Of a stretch of 50,601 nucleotides of DNA, positions 43,330-50,601 are shown one piece after another; the stretch's first letter is position 1; each line of letters begins with the position of its first letter. A program made the position numbers and the translations under genes. Below the pieces are notes generated by a model that was not told the DNA's origin, did no database searches, and was given only the letters and a program-made list of their open reading frames with translations. Source of the stretch: Methylocystis sp. (GTDB lineage Bacteria > Pseudomonadota > Alphaproteobacteria > Rhizobiales > Beijerinckiaceae); NCBI GenBank assembly GCA_002929055.1, contig PERY01000021.1, forward strand, positions 1 through 50,601. The letters are read 5' to 3'.

Positions 43330-44373
43330 TTGATCGAACAGGCGATGTATTTTGCGCTCGGCTTTCTCGTCGCCGGGCTGATTACGCTACTTTTTCTGCC
43401 CGCCTTCTGGCGGCGCGCCCTGCGCCTTTCCATGCGCCGGCTGCAAATGCTGGCGCCCATGTCTATGGAGGAGGTCATCGCCGAGCGCGACCTCCTGCGC
43501 GCCGACTTCGCGGTGCGCGAGCGCCGGCTCGAGCAGGAGATGGAGGCCGTGCGGGCCTCCAAGGCGCATGACCTTTCCGCGCTCGGTCGCCACGCCGCCC
43601 GCATCGCCGAGATCGAGCGGCAGCTCAAGCAAGCGGCCGCCGCCAATCGCGACATGGAGCTGCAACTGCGCGAGGCGCAGAAGATGCTCGCCGAACGCAC
43701 CGATCTGCTCAGTTCCACCGAATCCGCCCTGCATGAAATGACCGAGCGGGCCGACCGCGACGTCGAGCAGCTGCGGCTCCTCGAATCCGACAAGGAAGTG
43801 CTGGGCCGTGAGAAGGAGGCGCAATACAGCCGCGTCGTCGCGCATGAGGCGAAGATCGGCGCGCTGCATGACGAAAGCGCCAAACTCCAGCGCGAGCTCG
43901 ACGCGCTCAATGAGAAATTCGAGCGCGCCGCCGCCGAGGCCGCCCGCGTGCCCGGCCTCATCCAGGACTACAATCAGACTTTCGAGAAACTGCAACGCGC
44001 GCTCGAGGAGACGCGCGATCTGACCGGGGCGCGCGACGAGACCCGCGCGGCGCTTGCGGCTGAAGAAAGCCGCCGTCGCAACGAAGTCGACCATCTCGAA
44101 AACGCCCTGCGCAACGCGCGCGCCGAGGCGCGAGACGCCGCCGACAAGCTGGAAGCCGCGCGCGCCGACAACGCAATGCTCAACGGCGCGGTGGAAGCGC
44201 TGCGCGCCGAGCGCGCCAATCAGCGTCGCGCATCCATTGCGGACGCTGCGACCGCCGCGCCCTCGGAAACCGACGTTGCCGCGTTGCGCGAGGCGATCGT
44301 CGAATTTGGCGACCGCGTCGCGCAGCTCGCAGAAAGCGGCAAGGCGCCGGAGCGGGCGGAATCGGCGGGTTGA
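43330..44373 (+). CDS. Membrane-anchored coiled-coil protein of unknown function
   Basis: This is a 347-residue protein. One N-terminal membrane helix (about residues 5-27, MYFALGFLVAGLITLLFLPAF) is followed by a basic stretch, WRRALRLSMRRLQ. A long coiled coil, rich in Ala, Glu, Arg and Leu, runs from about 45 to 300. A short C-terminal helix (TDVAALREAIVEFGDRVAQLAES) ends the chain. Similar membrane coiled-coil proteins occur in Rhizobiales, but none has a function I can name. A scaffold role is speculation. The start is TTG 43330 with GCGAGG nine bases upstream; ATG 43345 is an alternative that would begin at MYFALG. Confidence 0.75.
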   Translation: MIEQAMYFALGFLVAGLITLLFLPAFWRRALRLSMRRLQMLAPMSMEEVIAERDLLRADFAVRERRLEQEMEAVRASKAHDLSALGRHAARIAEIERQLKQAAAANRDMELQLREAQKMLAERTDLLSSTESALHEMTERADRDVEQLRLLESDKEVLGREKEAQYSRVVAHEAKIGALHDESAKLQRELDALNEKFERAAAEAARVPGLIQDYNQTFEKLQRALEETRDLTGARDETRAALAAEESRRRNEVDHLENALRNARAEARDAADKLEAARADNAMLNGAVEALRAERANQRRASIADAATAAPSETDVAALREAIVEFGDRVAQLAESGKAPERAESAG

Positions 44374-44431
44374 CCGGCCGCGCGCCGTTTGTGACAAGTG
44401 CGCCGACGTCAATTTATCCGAGGAGGCTCCT

Positions 44432-44713
44432 TTGCTCTTCGCCGCACTTTGCTTCGACAAACCCGGCTCCGTGGAACTGCGCATGGCGACCCGCGACGCG
44501 CATCTCGCCTTTCTCGCCGAACATGCGGCCAAGGTGAAACTGGGCGGCCCTTTCCTCGACGGCGAGAAACCGGTCGGTTCCCTGCTCATCATCGAATGCG
44601 CCGACTACGCCGAGGCGCGCGAACTGCTCGCAGGCGACCCCTACGCCAAGGCCGGCCTCTTCGAGCGCGTGGAGCTGCGCCCCTGGAAGCGCGTGGTGGG
44701 AGCCGAAATCTGA
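44432..44713 (+). CDS. YciI family protein
   Basis: This is a 93-residue protein with the ferredoxin-like alpha/beta fold of YciI proteins: LFAALCFDKPGSVELRMATRDAHLAFL, LGGPFLDGEKPVGSLLIIECADYAEARELLAGDPYAKAGLFERVEL and ending PWKRVVG. Functions of the family are mostly unknown; some members are dehalogenase-like or oxygenase-like. The start is TTG 44432, preceded by GAGGAGG at five bases, one of the best ribosome binding sites in the window, which settles the unusual start codon. Its TGA overlaps the ATG of the EVE-domain gene. Confidence 0.88.
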   Translation: MLFAALCFDKPGSVELRMATRDAHLAFLAEHAAKVKLGGPFLDGEKPVGSLLIIECADYAEARELLAGDPYAKAGLFERVELRPWKRVVGAEI

Positions 44714-45129
44714 TGGCGCATTGGCTCTTCAAGAGCGAGCCCTCAACCTGGTCCTGGGACCAGCAGGTCGAAGCGGGCGCCAAGGGCACCTTCTGGAACG
44801 GCGTGCGCAACCATCTCGCCAAGCAGCAGATGATGGCGATGAAGAAGGGCGATCGCGGCTTTTTCTACCACTCCAACGAAGAGCGCGCGATCGTCGGGAT
44901 CGTGGAAGTGATCAAGGAATATTACCCCGACCACACGGACGAGACCGGCAAATTCGGCATGGTCGACGTGAAGGCGGTGAAGGCCGTGAAGAAGCCGGTG
45001 ACGCTGGCGCAGATCAAGGACGAGCCGCGGCTTTCGGAGATGGCGCTGGTGAAAAACTCGCGCCTGTCGGTGCAGCCGGTGACGGATGTGGAATGGGCGG
45101 TTGTGATGGGGATGGCGGGGGAGAAGTGA
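44713..45129 (+). CDS. EVE domain protein (PUA-like)
   Basis: This is a 138-residue single-domain protein. Signature segments are HWLFKSEPSTWSWDQQ at the start, WNGVRNHLAKQQMMAMKKGDRGFFYHSNEE in the middle and LSEMALVKNSRLSVQPV near the end. EVE domains belong to the PUA-like fold and are thought to bind modified bases in DNA or RNA. The ATG overlaps the YciI stop by one base (TGATG), a common neighbour pair in Alphaproteobacteria. The end faces the TPR gene across a palindromic repeat (45156-45184). Confidence 0.92.
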   Translation: MAHWLFKSEPSTWSWDQQVEAGAKGTFWNGVRNHLAKQQMMAMKKGDRGFFYHSNEERAIVGIVEVIKEYYPDHTDETGKFGMVDVKAVKAVKKPVTLAQIKDEPRLSEMALVKNSRLSVQPVTDVEWAVVMGMAGEK

Positions 45130-45155
45130 TTTTCTTCCAGATTCGCCGCAGCGTT

Positions 45156-45184
45156 CCCCTCCCCCGCTTGCGGCGGGGAGGGGG
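45156..45184. repeat. REP-like palindrome between convergent genes
   Basis: CCCCTCCCCCGC (45156-45167) pairs with GCGGGGAGGGGG (45173-45184) around TTGCG. It is of the same family as the hairpins at 1462-1571 and 5825-5848. Between two convergent stops it could act as a transcription barrier. Confidence 0.8.
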
Positions 45185-45195
45185 ACGTGGTCGCC

Positions 45196-46986
45196 CTACC
45201 CGCCCGTCTTGCCGCTCTCGCCGGCGAGTTCCGACTGCTCCTTCAGGCCGTTCTTGATCTTGTCGAGGATCTTCGGCAGGTCGTCGGCGTCGGGGCCGAG
45301 ATCGCGGGCGTGGTTCCACTGGAACTGCGCCTCCAGCTTGCGGCCGACGCGCCAATAGGCGTCGCCGAGGTGGTCGTTGATCACCGGGTCCGATGGCTTG
45401 AGGTCGATCGCCTTTTCCAGTTCGCGCACGGCGTCGTCGTAGCGGCCGAGGCGGTAATAGGCCCAGCCGAGGCTGTCGACGACATAGCCGTCGCGCTGGC
45501 GCAGATCGACCGCGCGGCGCAGCATCTTGAAGGCTTCATCGAGGTTGGCGCCCTGATCCACCCAGCTGTAGCCGAGATAGTTCAGCACCAGCGGCTGGTC
45601 GGGGTTGAGCTCCAGCGCTTTCTTGAGGTCCGCCTCCGCAGCCTTCCAGTCCTTGCGGCGCTCATTGGCGATGCCGCGATAATAATAGATCAGCCACTGG
45701 CTCTTGTCGGGCAGCGGCTGCAAGTCGATGACGCGCGAATAGGTCGCCGCCGCGTCGGAGAAGAGCTTGCGCGAGCGCTGCAGATTGCCGAGCGCCGTCA
45801 GCGCCTCCTGATTCTTCGGATTGGCCGCGACGACGGCGGAAAGATGCTCCGTCGCCTCCTTGGACTTGCCGAGCGTTTCCAGCAGCAGCGCCGCCTGCAC
45901 ATCGGCGTTGACGCGCAGCGGGCTGTCCTTGGGCACGCTGTCATAAAGGTCGATCGCCGTCGCGTCCTGCTTCATGCGCTCATAGACGTCGCCGAGCGTG
46001 ATGATTGCGAGGGAGTTTTCCGGCGCAAGAAAGAGCGACAGGCGCAGATAGATGAGCGAGGCGAGGTCGTCGCCCTGGCGCCCGCCGACGGCGCCGAGGC
46101 CGTAGAGCACTTCGGCCGCGCCTTCGTCGGGCGAGCGCACGAAGGGCGGGAGCGGCTTGCCCTCGTCCAGCGCCTTGATCCCCGAGACGATGATCGGATG
46201 GCCGGGCGCCACTTCTTCGAAGCCCTGGTAGACCTTCCTGGCCTCGTCGCGCTGGCCGCGGCTTGCGAGGAATCGCGCATAGGCGTCGACGAGGCGCAGC
46301 GTGTTTTTCTCGGCCGCATAGGCGGATTTGAAGCGCCTTTCGGCCTCCGCCTTGTCGCCGCCGAGATCGGCGATGAGCGCGCCGTGATAGTCGCGGAAGA
46401 CGACGAAGGCCTCGTCGTTGAGCTGGTCCAGCGTCTGCAGCGCCTTGCGCGTGTCCTTGGCGCCGGCGTAGCTCCAGGCGACGAGCAGCGTCGAGGTGAT
46501 GTCGCGGCGCCGGTCGCCGCCGCCCTTGCCGAGCTCCGCGCGCGCCTGGACGTAGCGGCGGTTCTTGATGAGGTCGACGCCCTTGGTCAGGCGCGCGAGG
46601 CCGTTGCCCTTGTCGTGCGCGACAACGCGCGGGGCCAGCGAAACGGCCTCCGGCATGTTGCCATTGGCGAGCGCGGCGACGAAGGCGCGGTCGACGAGAT
46701 CCTGATTCTTGGGGTCGTCCCGCAGCGCCTCGCGGAAGAAGGTGGAGGCGGCGAGCGTGTCGCGCTCGGCGCCAGCGACGATCGCGGCGAGATAATTGCC
46801 CGAAAGGCTGGAGCCGACCTCGAAGGGCCGGGCGACTGACAGGCCGCTCTCGCGCGCCAGCGCGAAACTCGCCTCCGGAAAGGCGCACCAGGCGCCGGCG
46901 AGGGCGACGAGCGCAAGGCCCCCGCGCAGCAGCCGGCTCCTTGCGCCGCGAGAGACGGATTCGAGGGGACGAGCAAGATGAGGCAC
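45196..46986 (-). CDS. Exported tetratricopeptide repeat protein
   Basis: This is a 596-residue protein with an N-terminal signal-like helix (residues about 20-42, LLRGGLALVALAGAWCAFPEASFA). Many TPR units follow, for example AASTFFREALRDDPKNQDLVDRAF, ASLIYLRLSLFLAPENSLAIITLGDVYERM, DAAATYSRVIDLQPLPDKSQWLIYYYRGIANER and DAVRELEKAIDLKPSDPVINDHLGDAYWRVGR. Such proteins act as periplasmic or envelope protein-protein scaffolds in Rhizobiales; the partner is unknown. It is followed at the 3' side by a palindromic repeat, and the sucC terminator lies upstream of it. Confidence 0.88.
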   Translation of the reverse strand: MPHLARPLESVSRGARSRLLRGGLALVALAGAWCAFPEASFALARESGLSVARPFEVGSSLSGNYLAAIVAGAERDTLAASTFFREALRDDPKNQDLVDRAFVAALANGNMPEAVSLAPRVVAHDKGNGLARLTKGVDLIKNRRYVQARAELGKGGGDRRRDITSTLLVAWSYAGAKDTRKALQTLDQLNDEAFVVFRDYHGALIADLGGDKAEAERRFKSAYAAEKNTLRLVDAYARFLASRGQRDEARKVYQGFEEVAPGHPIIVSGIKALDEGKPLPPFVRSPDEGAAEVLYGLGAVGGRQGDDLASLIYLRLSLFLAPENSLAIITLGDVYERMKQDATAIDLYDSVPKDSPLRVNADVQAALLLETLGKSKEATEHLSAVVAANPKNQEALTALGNLQRSRKLFSDAAATYSRVIDLQPLPDKSQWLIYYYRGIANERRKDWKAAEADLKKALELNPDQPLVLNYLGYSWVDQGANLDEAFKMLRRAVDLRQRDGYVVDSLGWAYYRLGRYDDAVRELEKAIDLKPSDPVINDHLGDAYWRVGRKLEAQFQWNHARDLGPDADDLPKILDKIKNGLKEQSELAGESGKTGG

Positions 46987-47133
46987 AGGCGCTTTCCTGG
47001 AAGAGGGGCGCGGCCGCCGATACGCAACGGGGCGGGCGCCGGGACGAGTGGCCGGAATGTCCAGATTCGCCGGTAAAGATGGCCGTTTTGCGCCCGCGAA
47101 GCAAGGCGATTCGGCCGCAGTGCGAGCGCCTGC

Positions 47134-47164
47134 AAAAACAAAAGGCCGGCGCGAGGCCGGCCTT
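47134..47164 (-). terminator. Rho-independent terminator directly after sucC
   Basis: AAGGCCGGC (47142-47150) pairs with GCCGGCCTT (47156-47164) around GCGAG, followed on the minus strand by TTTTGTTTTTG. It begins 23 bases after the sucC stop, so sucC is transcribed without a downstream partner. Confidence 0.85.
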
Positions 47165-47187
47165 GATTGCCTAAAGTTTGTCAGCCT

Positions 47188-48378
<1,191 letters not shown>

Positions 48379-48573
48379 GCGATGGGCTCTCCCTCGAAGC
48401 AAAATCGGCGCGGCTGGCGCCGTCCGGGAAAGTTGCTCAACTTTCGCGGCAAGACCGCGCCGCAAAGCGAAAAAAGCGGCTCGGGGCTTAATGGCCTTGG
48501 GCGGGCGAGCCGTCAAGCGGACGGGAGGTCGCGGGGGGCGTCGATCTGATAAGCTTCGCGAGATTTGCATTTC

Positions 48574-48589
48574 GTATCTAGTTGGATAC
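48574..48589. promoter_or_regulatory. Inverted repeat at the start of the toxin-antitoxin operon
   Basis: GTATC-N6-GATAC ends one base before the first ATG of the toxin gene. TTGCAT (48565-48570) and TACAAT (48587-48592) are 16 bases apart and could be the promoter, so a bound antitoxin would block it. The inferred transcript would then start near 48599, with a very short leader or none. Confidence 0.45.
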
Positions 48590-48590
48590 A

Positions 48591-48902
48591 ATGCCCATGC
48601 TGACCGTTTTGAGGTCGTCGGACTTCGACGAATGGCTCGTTGCGCTCGTCGACATGAAAGCCAAGGCGAGGATTCTTGCGCGAATAACCAGCGCGTCGAT
48701 GGGCAATTTCGGGGATTGCGAGCCGGTGGGCGAAGGCGTGTCCGAAATGCGCATTCACACTGGCCCCGGTTACCGGGTCTATTTCACGCGCAGGGAAAAG
48801 ACCGTCTATCTGCTGCTGACCGGCGGCGACAAATCGACCCAGAAGAAGGACATCGACCGCGCGAAGCGGATGGCGCGGGAGATTGAGGATACAAAGCCAT
48901 GA
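48591..48902 (+). CDS. RelE/ParE superfamily toxin, HigB/Gp49-like
   Basis: This is a 103-residue toxin of the compact RelE-like fold. The family pattern is clear: [53 protein letters not shown] and [22 protein letters not shown]. These proteins usually cut mRNA on the ribosome or otherwise block translation; the target here is not known. The start may be ATG 48591 or 48597 (MLTVLRSS), and neither has a clear ribosome binding site. The stop overlaps the antitoxin ATG (48899-48902), the usual toxin-first layout of this HigBA-like group. Confidence 0.9.
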   Translation: MPMLTVLRSSDFDEWLVALVDMKAKARILARITSASMGNFGDCEPVGEGVSEMRIHTGPGYRVYFTRREKTVYLLLTGGDKSTQKKDIDRAKRMAREIEDTKP

Positions 48903-49201
48903 CGACGCGTTTCGCGCCCTTCGAGGCGGCGGCCTATCTCGATAATGACGAGGTGATCGCCGAATATCTGACCGCCGCAGCCGAAGACCCCAATCCCGAC
49001 GTCTTCCTCGCCGCGCTCGGTGAGGTCGCCAAGGCGCGCGGCATGGCGCAGATCGCAAAGGACGCAGGCCTCGGTCGCGAAAGCCTCTACAAGGCGCTGA
49101 CGCCGGGCGCCCACCCCCGCTACGAAACGATCGCCGCCGTGCTGCATGCCCTGGGGGTGAAGTTCGCGGTGGTGGCGGAGGGGGAGCGGGGCAAGAGTTG
49201 A
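48899..49201 (+). CDS. HigA-like antitoxin (addiction module antidote protein)
   Basis: This is a 100-residue DNA-binding antitoxin. The N-terminal part (APFEAAAYLDNDEVIAEYLTAA) is the family segment preceding the helix-turn-helix AQIAKDAGLGRESLYKALTPGAHPRYETIAAVLHAL. Such antidote proteins neutralise the upstream RelE-like toxin and repress their own operon. The ATG overlaps the toxin stop by four bases. The gene ends seven bases before the convergent methyltransferase stop. Confidence 0.92.
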   Translation: MTTRFAPFEAAAYLDNDEVIAEYLTAAAEDPNPDVFLAALGEVAKARGMAQIAKDAGLGRESLYKALTPGAHPRYETIAAVLHALGVKFAVVAEGERGKS

Positions 49202-49208
49202 GGGGGCG

Positions 49209-50601
49209 TCAGATCAGCCTGCCCTGCTTGTCCTCGCTTTCCCGGCTCGCCTTTTTCAGGCTTTCGAAATGGCTGAACGGCGCCTTCGGGCGCTGGCCCT
49301 CGATCACCTGCTCGGCGGTGAGCAGTTGCAGGCGCGGGAATTTGTGGTTGCCGGTCTCGTAGAAGCCGGCTGAGGCCGCCTCCTTCTCCATTTCGCGGCT
49401 GGGCTTGCCCAGCGTCAGAAAGACGCCGATCGCCGCGCCCTCGCGCTCCAGCACGCCCTTGAGGTCGCGAATGTCGCCGGATTTCGTTCCCCCGCCCTTC
49501 ACGGAAATGATGGCGGTTTGCGGCTGGTTGTCCACGTCGCGGAAATGCAGGAAGCCGTCGATCCCGCGATCCATGCCCTTCTTGCCGCCCTTGTAGGGCT
49601 GGCCGCCAATGGTGGCGACGATCCACTTCTGAAATTCATGCTTGTCGCGCGCCGCGAGATCGGCGGCGCCGGCGGCGTCCTTCGGCACGCCGAAGACATC
49701 GTATTTGATGCCGGGGAACGCCTCCTTCAGCCGCCGCTCGATGAGGGCGACGGCGAGATGGGTGACGTCGATGCCGATCCATTGGCGCTTCAGTTTCTGC
49801 GCCGCATGGACGGTGGTGCCGCAACCGCAGAAGGGATCGAGCACTACATCGCCCTCACTGGAAGAGGCGGCGACGATGCGTTCGAGAAGGGCGACAGGCT
49901 TTTGGGTGGGATAGCCGAGGCGTTCGGGGGAACTGGCGTGGATAGGTGGAAGGTCTTCCCATACGTCCGTTATTGGAACGCCTAGGCTCTCATCCAGATA
50001 AATCTTCTTCCTCAGCCGTCCGTTTTCCTTCGCAGGAAAAAACAACCTATTCTGACGATCCAATTCCTTCATTACTTCAAGCGAGACAGCCCAGCCGTTG
50101 CTATGCGGCGCATATGTACGGCCATTGCTAGCCGTGTAGTCGTACATCAAGTTTGGGCGCACGCCCGGATTTCGGAGATCCGAACGCCGGAAGAGACGCC
50201 CGTCCGGGTCTTTGTGCACAAAGTGCTCGGCAATATATGCATCTGTGTAGCGGGTGTATTGCTGGTTCCAGATTATGCTTCCTCCCTTTTTGTAAAAGAG
50301 CAGCACATCGTGAACTGCACCAAAACTTTGCGTAGCGTTCGCGTGCGCGCTCGTCCGCTTCCAAATAAGTTCTGCGAGAAAGTTCTTCGGACTGAAAATC
50401 GCATCCAGCAAAATCTTCAGATAATGGCTCGCGACTGGATCACAGTGCAAATACAGCGACCCCGTCGGTTTCAGCACGCGATGCAATTCGAGCAGCCGCA
50501 CCGCCATCATGGCGAGATAGGCCATCATGTCGTTGCGGCCCAAGGCGGCGAGCATCGCCTTCAGCATGATCGCCGCGTCGGAGTTCTTGCCCTTCAGCAC
50601 T
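49209..50601 (-). CDS. Beta-type DNA methyltransferase with C-terminal Mrr-like nuclease domain (partial)
   Basis: The 5' end is cut by the window edge, leaving about 463 residues. The methyltransferase part includes LLELHRVLKPTGSLYLHCDPVASHYLK, YPTQKPVALLERIVAASSSEGDVVLDPFCGCGTTVHAAQ (SAM-binding motif I, DPFCGCGTT) and QWIGIDVTHLAV. The catalytic DPPF-type motif IV should lie upstream, outside the window. Residues about 325-410 form a second domain: HEFQKWIVATIGG, RGIDGFLHF and AIISVKGGG, which fits a PD-(D/E)XK/Mrr-like nuclease core in which the usual Glu/Gln before the Lys is replaced by Ser. Bases 50221-50280 are 45 percent GC by my count, suggesting exchange of the target-recognition region. 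The substrate sequence is unknown. Confidence 0.85.
   Translation of the reverse strand, partial: VLKGKNSDAAIMLKAMLAALGRNDMMAYLAMMAVRLLELHRVLKPTGSLYLHCDPVASHYLKILLDAIFSPKNFLAELIWKRTSAHANATQSFGAVHDVLLFYKKGGSIIWNQQYTRYTDAYIAEHFVHKDPDGRLFRRSDLRNPGVRPNLMYDYTASNGRTYAPHSNGWAVSLEVMKELDRQNRLFFPAKENGRLRKKIYLDESLGVPITDVWEDLPPIHASSPERLGYPTQKPVALLERIVAASSSEGDVVLDPFCGCGTTVHAAQKLKRQWIGIDVTHLAVALIERRLKEAFPGIKYDVFGVPKDAAGAADLAARDKHEFQKWIVATIGGQPYKGGKKGMDRGIDGFLHFRDVDNQPQTAIISVKGGGTKSGDIRDLKGVLEREGAAIGVFLTLGKPSREMEKEAASAGFYETGNHKFPRLQLLTAEQVIEGQRPKAPFSHFESLKKASRESEDKQGRLI

Noticed and set aside
49209..50601. Cell-cycle methylase CcrM
   Set aside because: The protein is too long on the C-terminal side and carries a nuclease-like domain not found in CcrM, which is normally about 360-380 residues.

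Overview
The window comes from a GC-rich alphaproteobacterium, most likely of the order Hyphomicrobiales (Rhizobiales). The evidence is a CtrA/ChpT cell-cycle pair, a fixNOQP-GHIS type cbb3 oxidase operon, the rpmH-rnpA-yidC-engB-argB order, a DUF1134 (EipA-like) protein and several families of dispersed palindromic repeats. Genus cannot be fixed from this sequence; a Methylocystis/Beijerinckiaceae-like methylotroph is a guess. No rRNA, tRNA, CRISPR array, intact insertion sequence or prophage was seen.

Layout. 1-175: 3' end of a soluble lytic transglycosylase. 178-9389 (minus): a complete cytochrome cbb3 oxidase operon ccoNOQP, then ccoG, fixH, fixI, ccoS and an MFS gene joined to ccoS by a GTGA overlap; a perfect FNR/FixK box lies upstream of ccoN. 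9720-10106: small exported SH3-like protein. 10330-23494 (plus): a tightly coupled envelope operon with a 1693-residue exported protein of unknown function, an alpha-2-macroglobulin with a CTEQ thioester motif, and penicillin-binding protein 1C. 23509-25992 (minus): dapE, a DUF805-like membrane gene and dapD (lysine/diaminopimelate pathway). 26073-26806: a palindromic repeat next to a MazF toxin fragment fused to an AT-rich unknown segment.

26808-32100 (minus): a pyrimidine 5'-nucleotidase-like HAD protein, argB, engB (carrying an in-frame palindromic insertion), yidC, rnpA and rpmH, with a sigma70-like promoter before rpmH. 32156-34972: an L,D-transpeptidase lipoprotein, a TetR/NemR-like regulator and an exported beta-propeller protein; one operator-like sequence precedes both the regulator and the propeller gene. 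35336-41478: ctrA, then a minus-strand chemotaxis cluster (cheA hybrid, cheW, cheY, cheR, with no cheB), then chpT. 41675-45129 (plus): cysQ, DUF1134/eipA-like, a membrane-anchored coiled-coil protein, YciI and EVE-domain proteins.

45196-50601: a TPR protein, sucC ending in a strong terminator with no sucD after it, a HigB/HigA-like toxin-antitoxin pair, and the C-terminal part of a DNA methyltransferase fused to an Mrr-like nuclease domain. This right edge looks accessory, with AT-richer DNA in the methyltransferase.

The clearest novelty candidates are the giant partner of the A2M-PBP1C operon, the palindromic elements translated inside engB and at the end of fixI, and the TetR/beta-propeller circuit.
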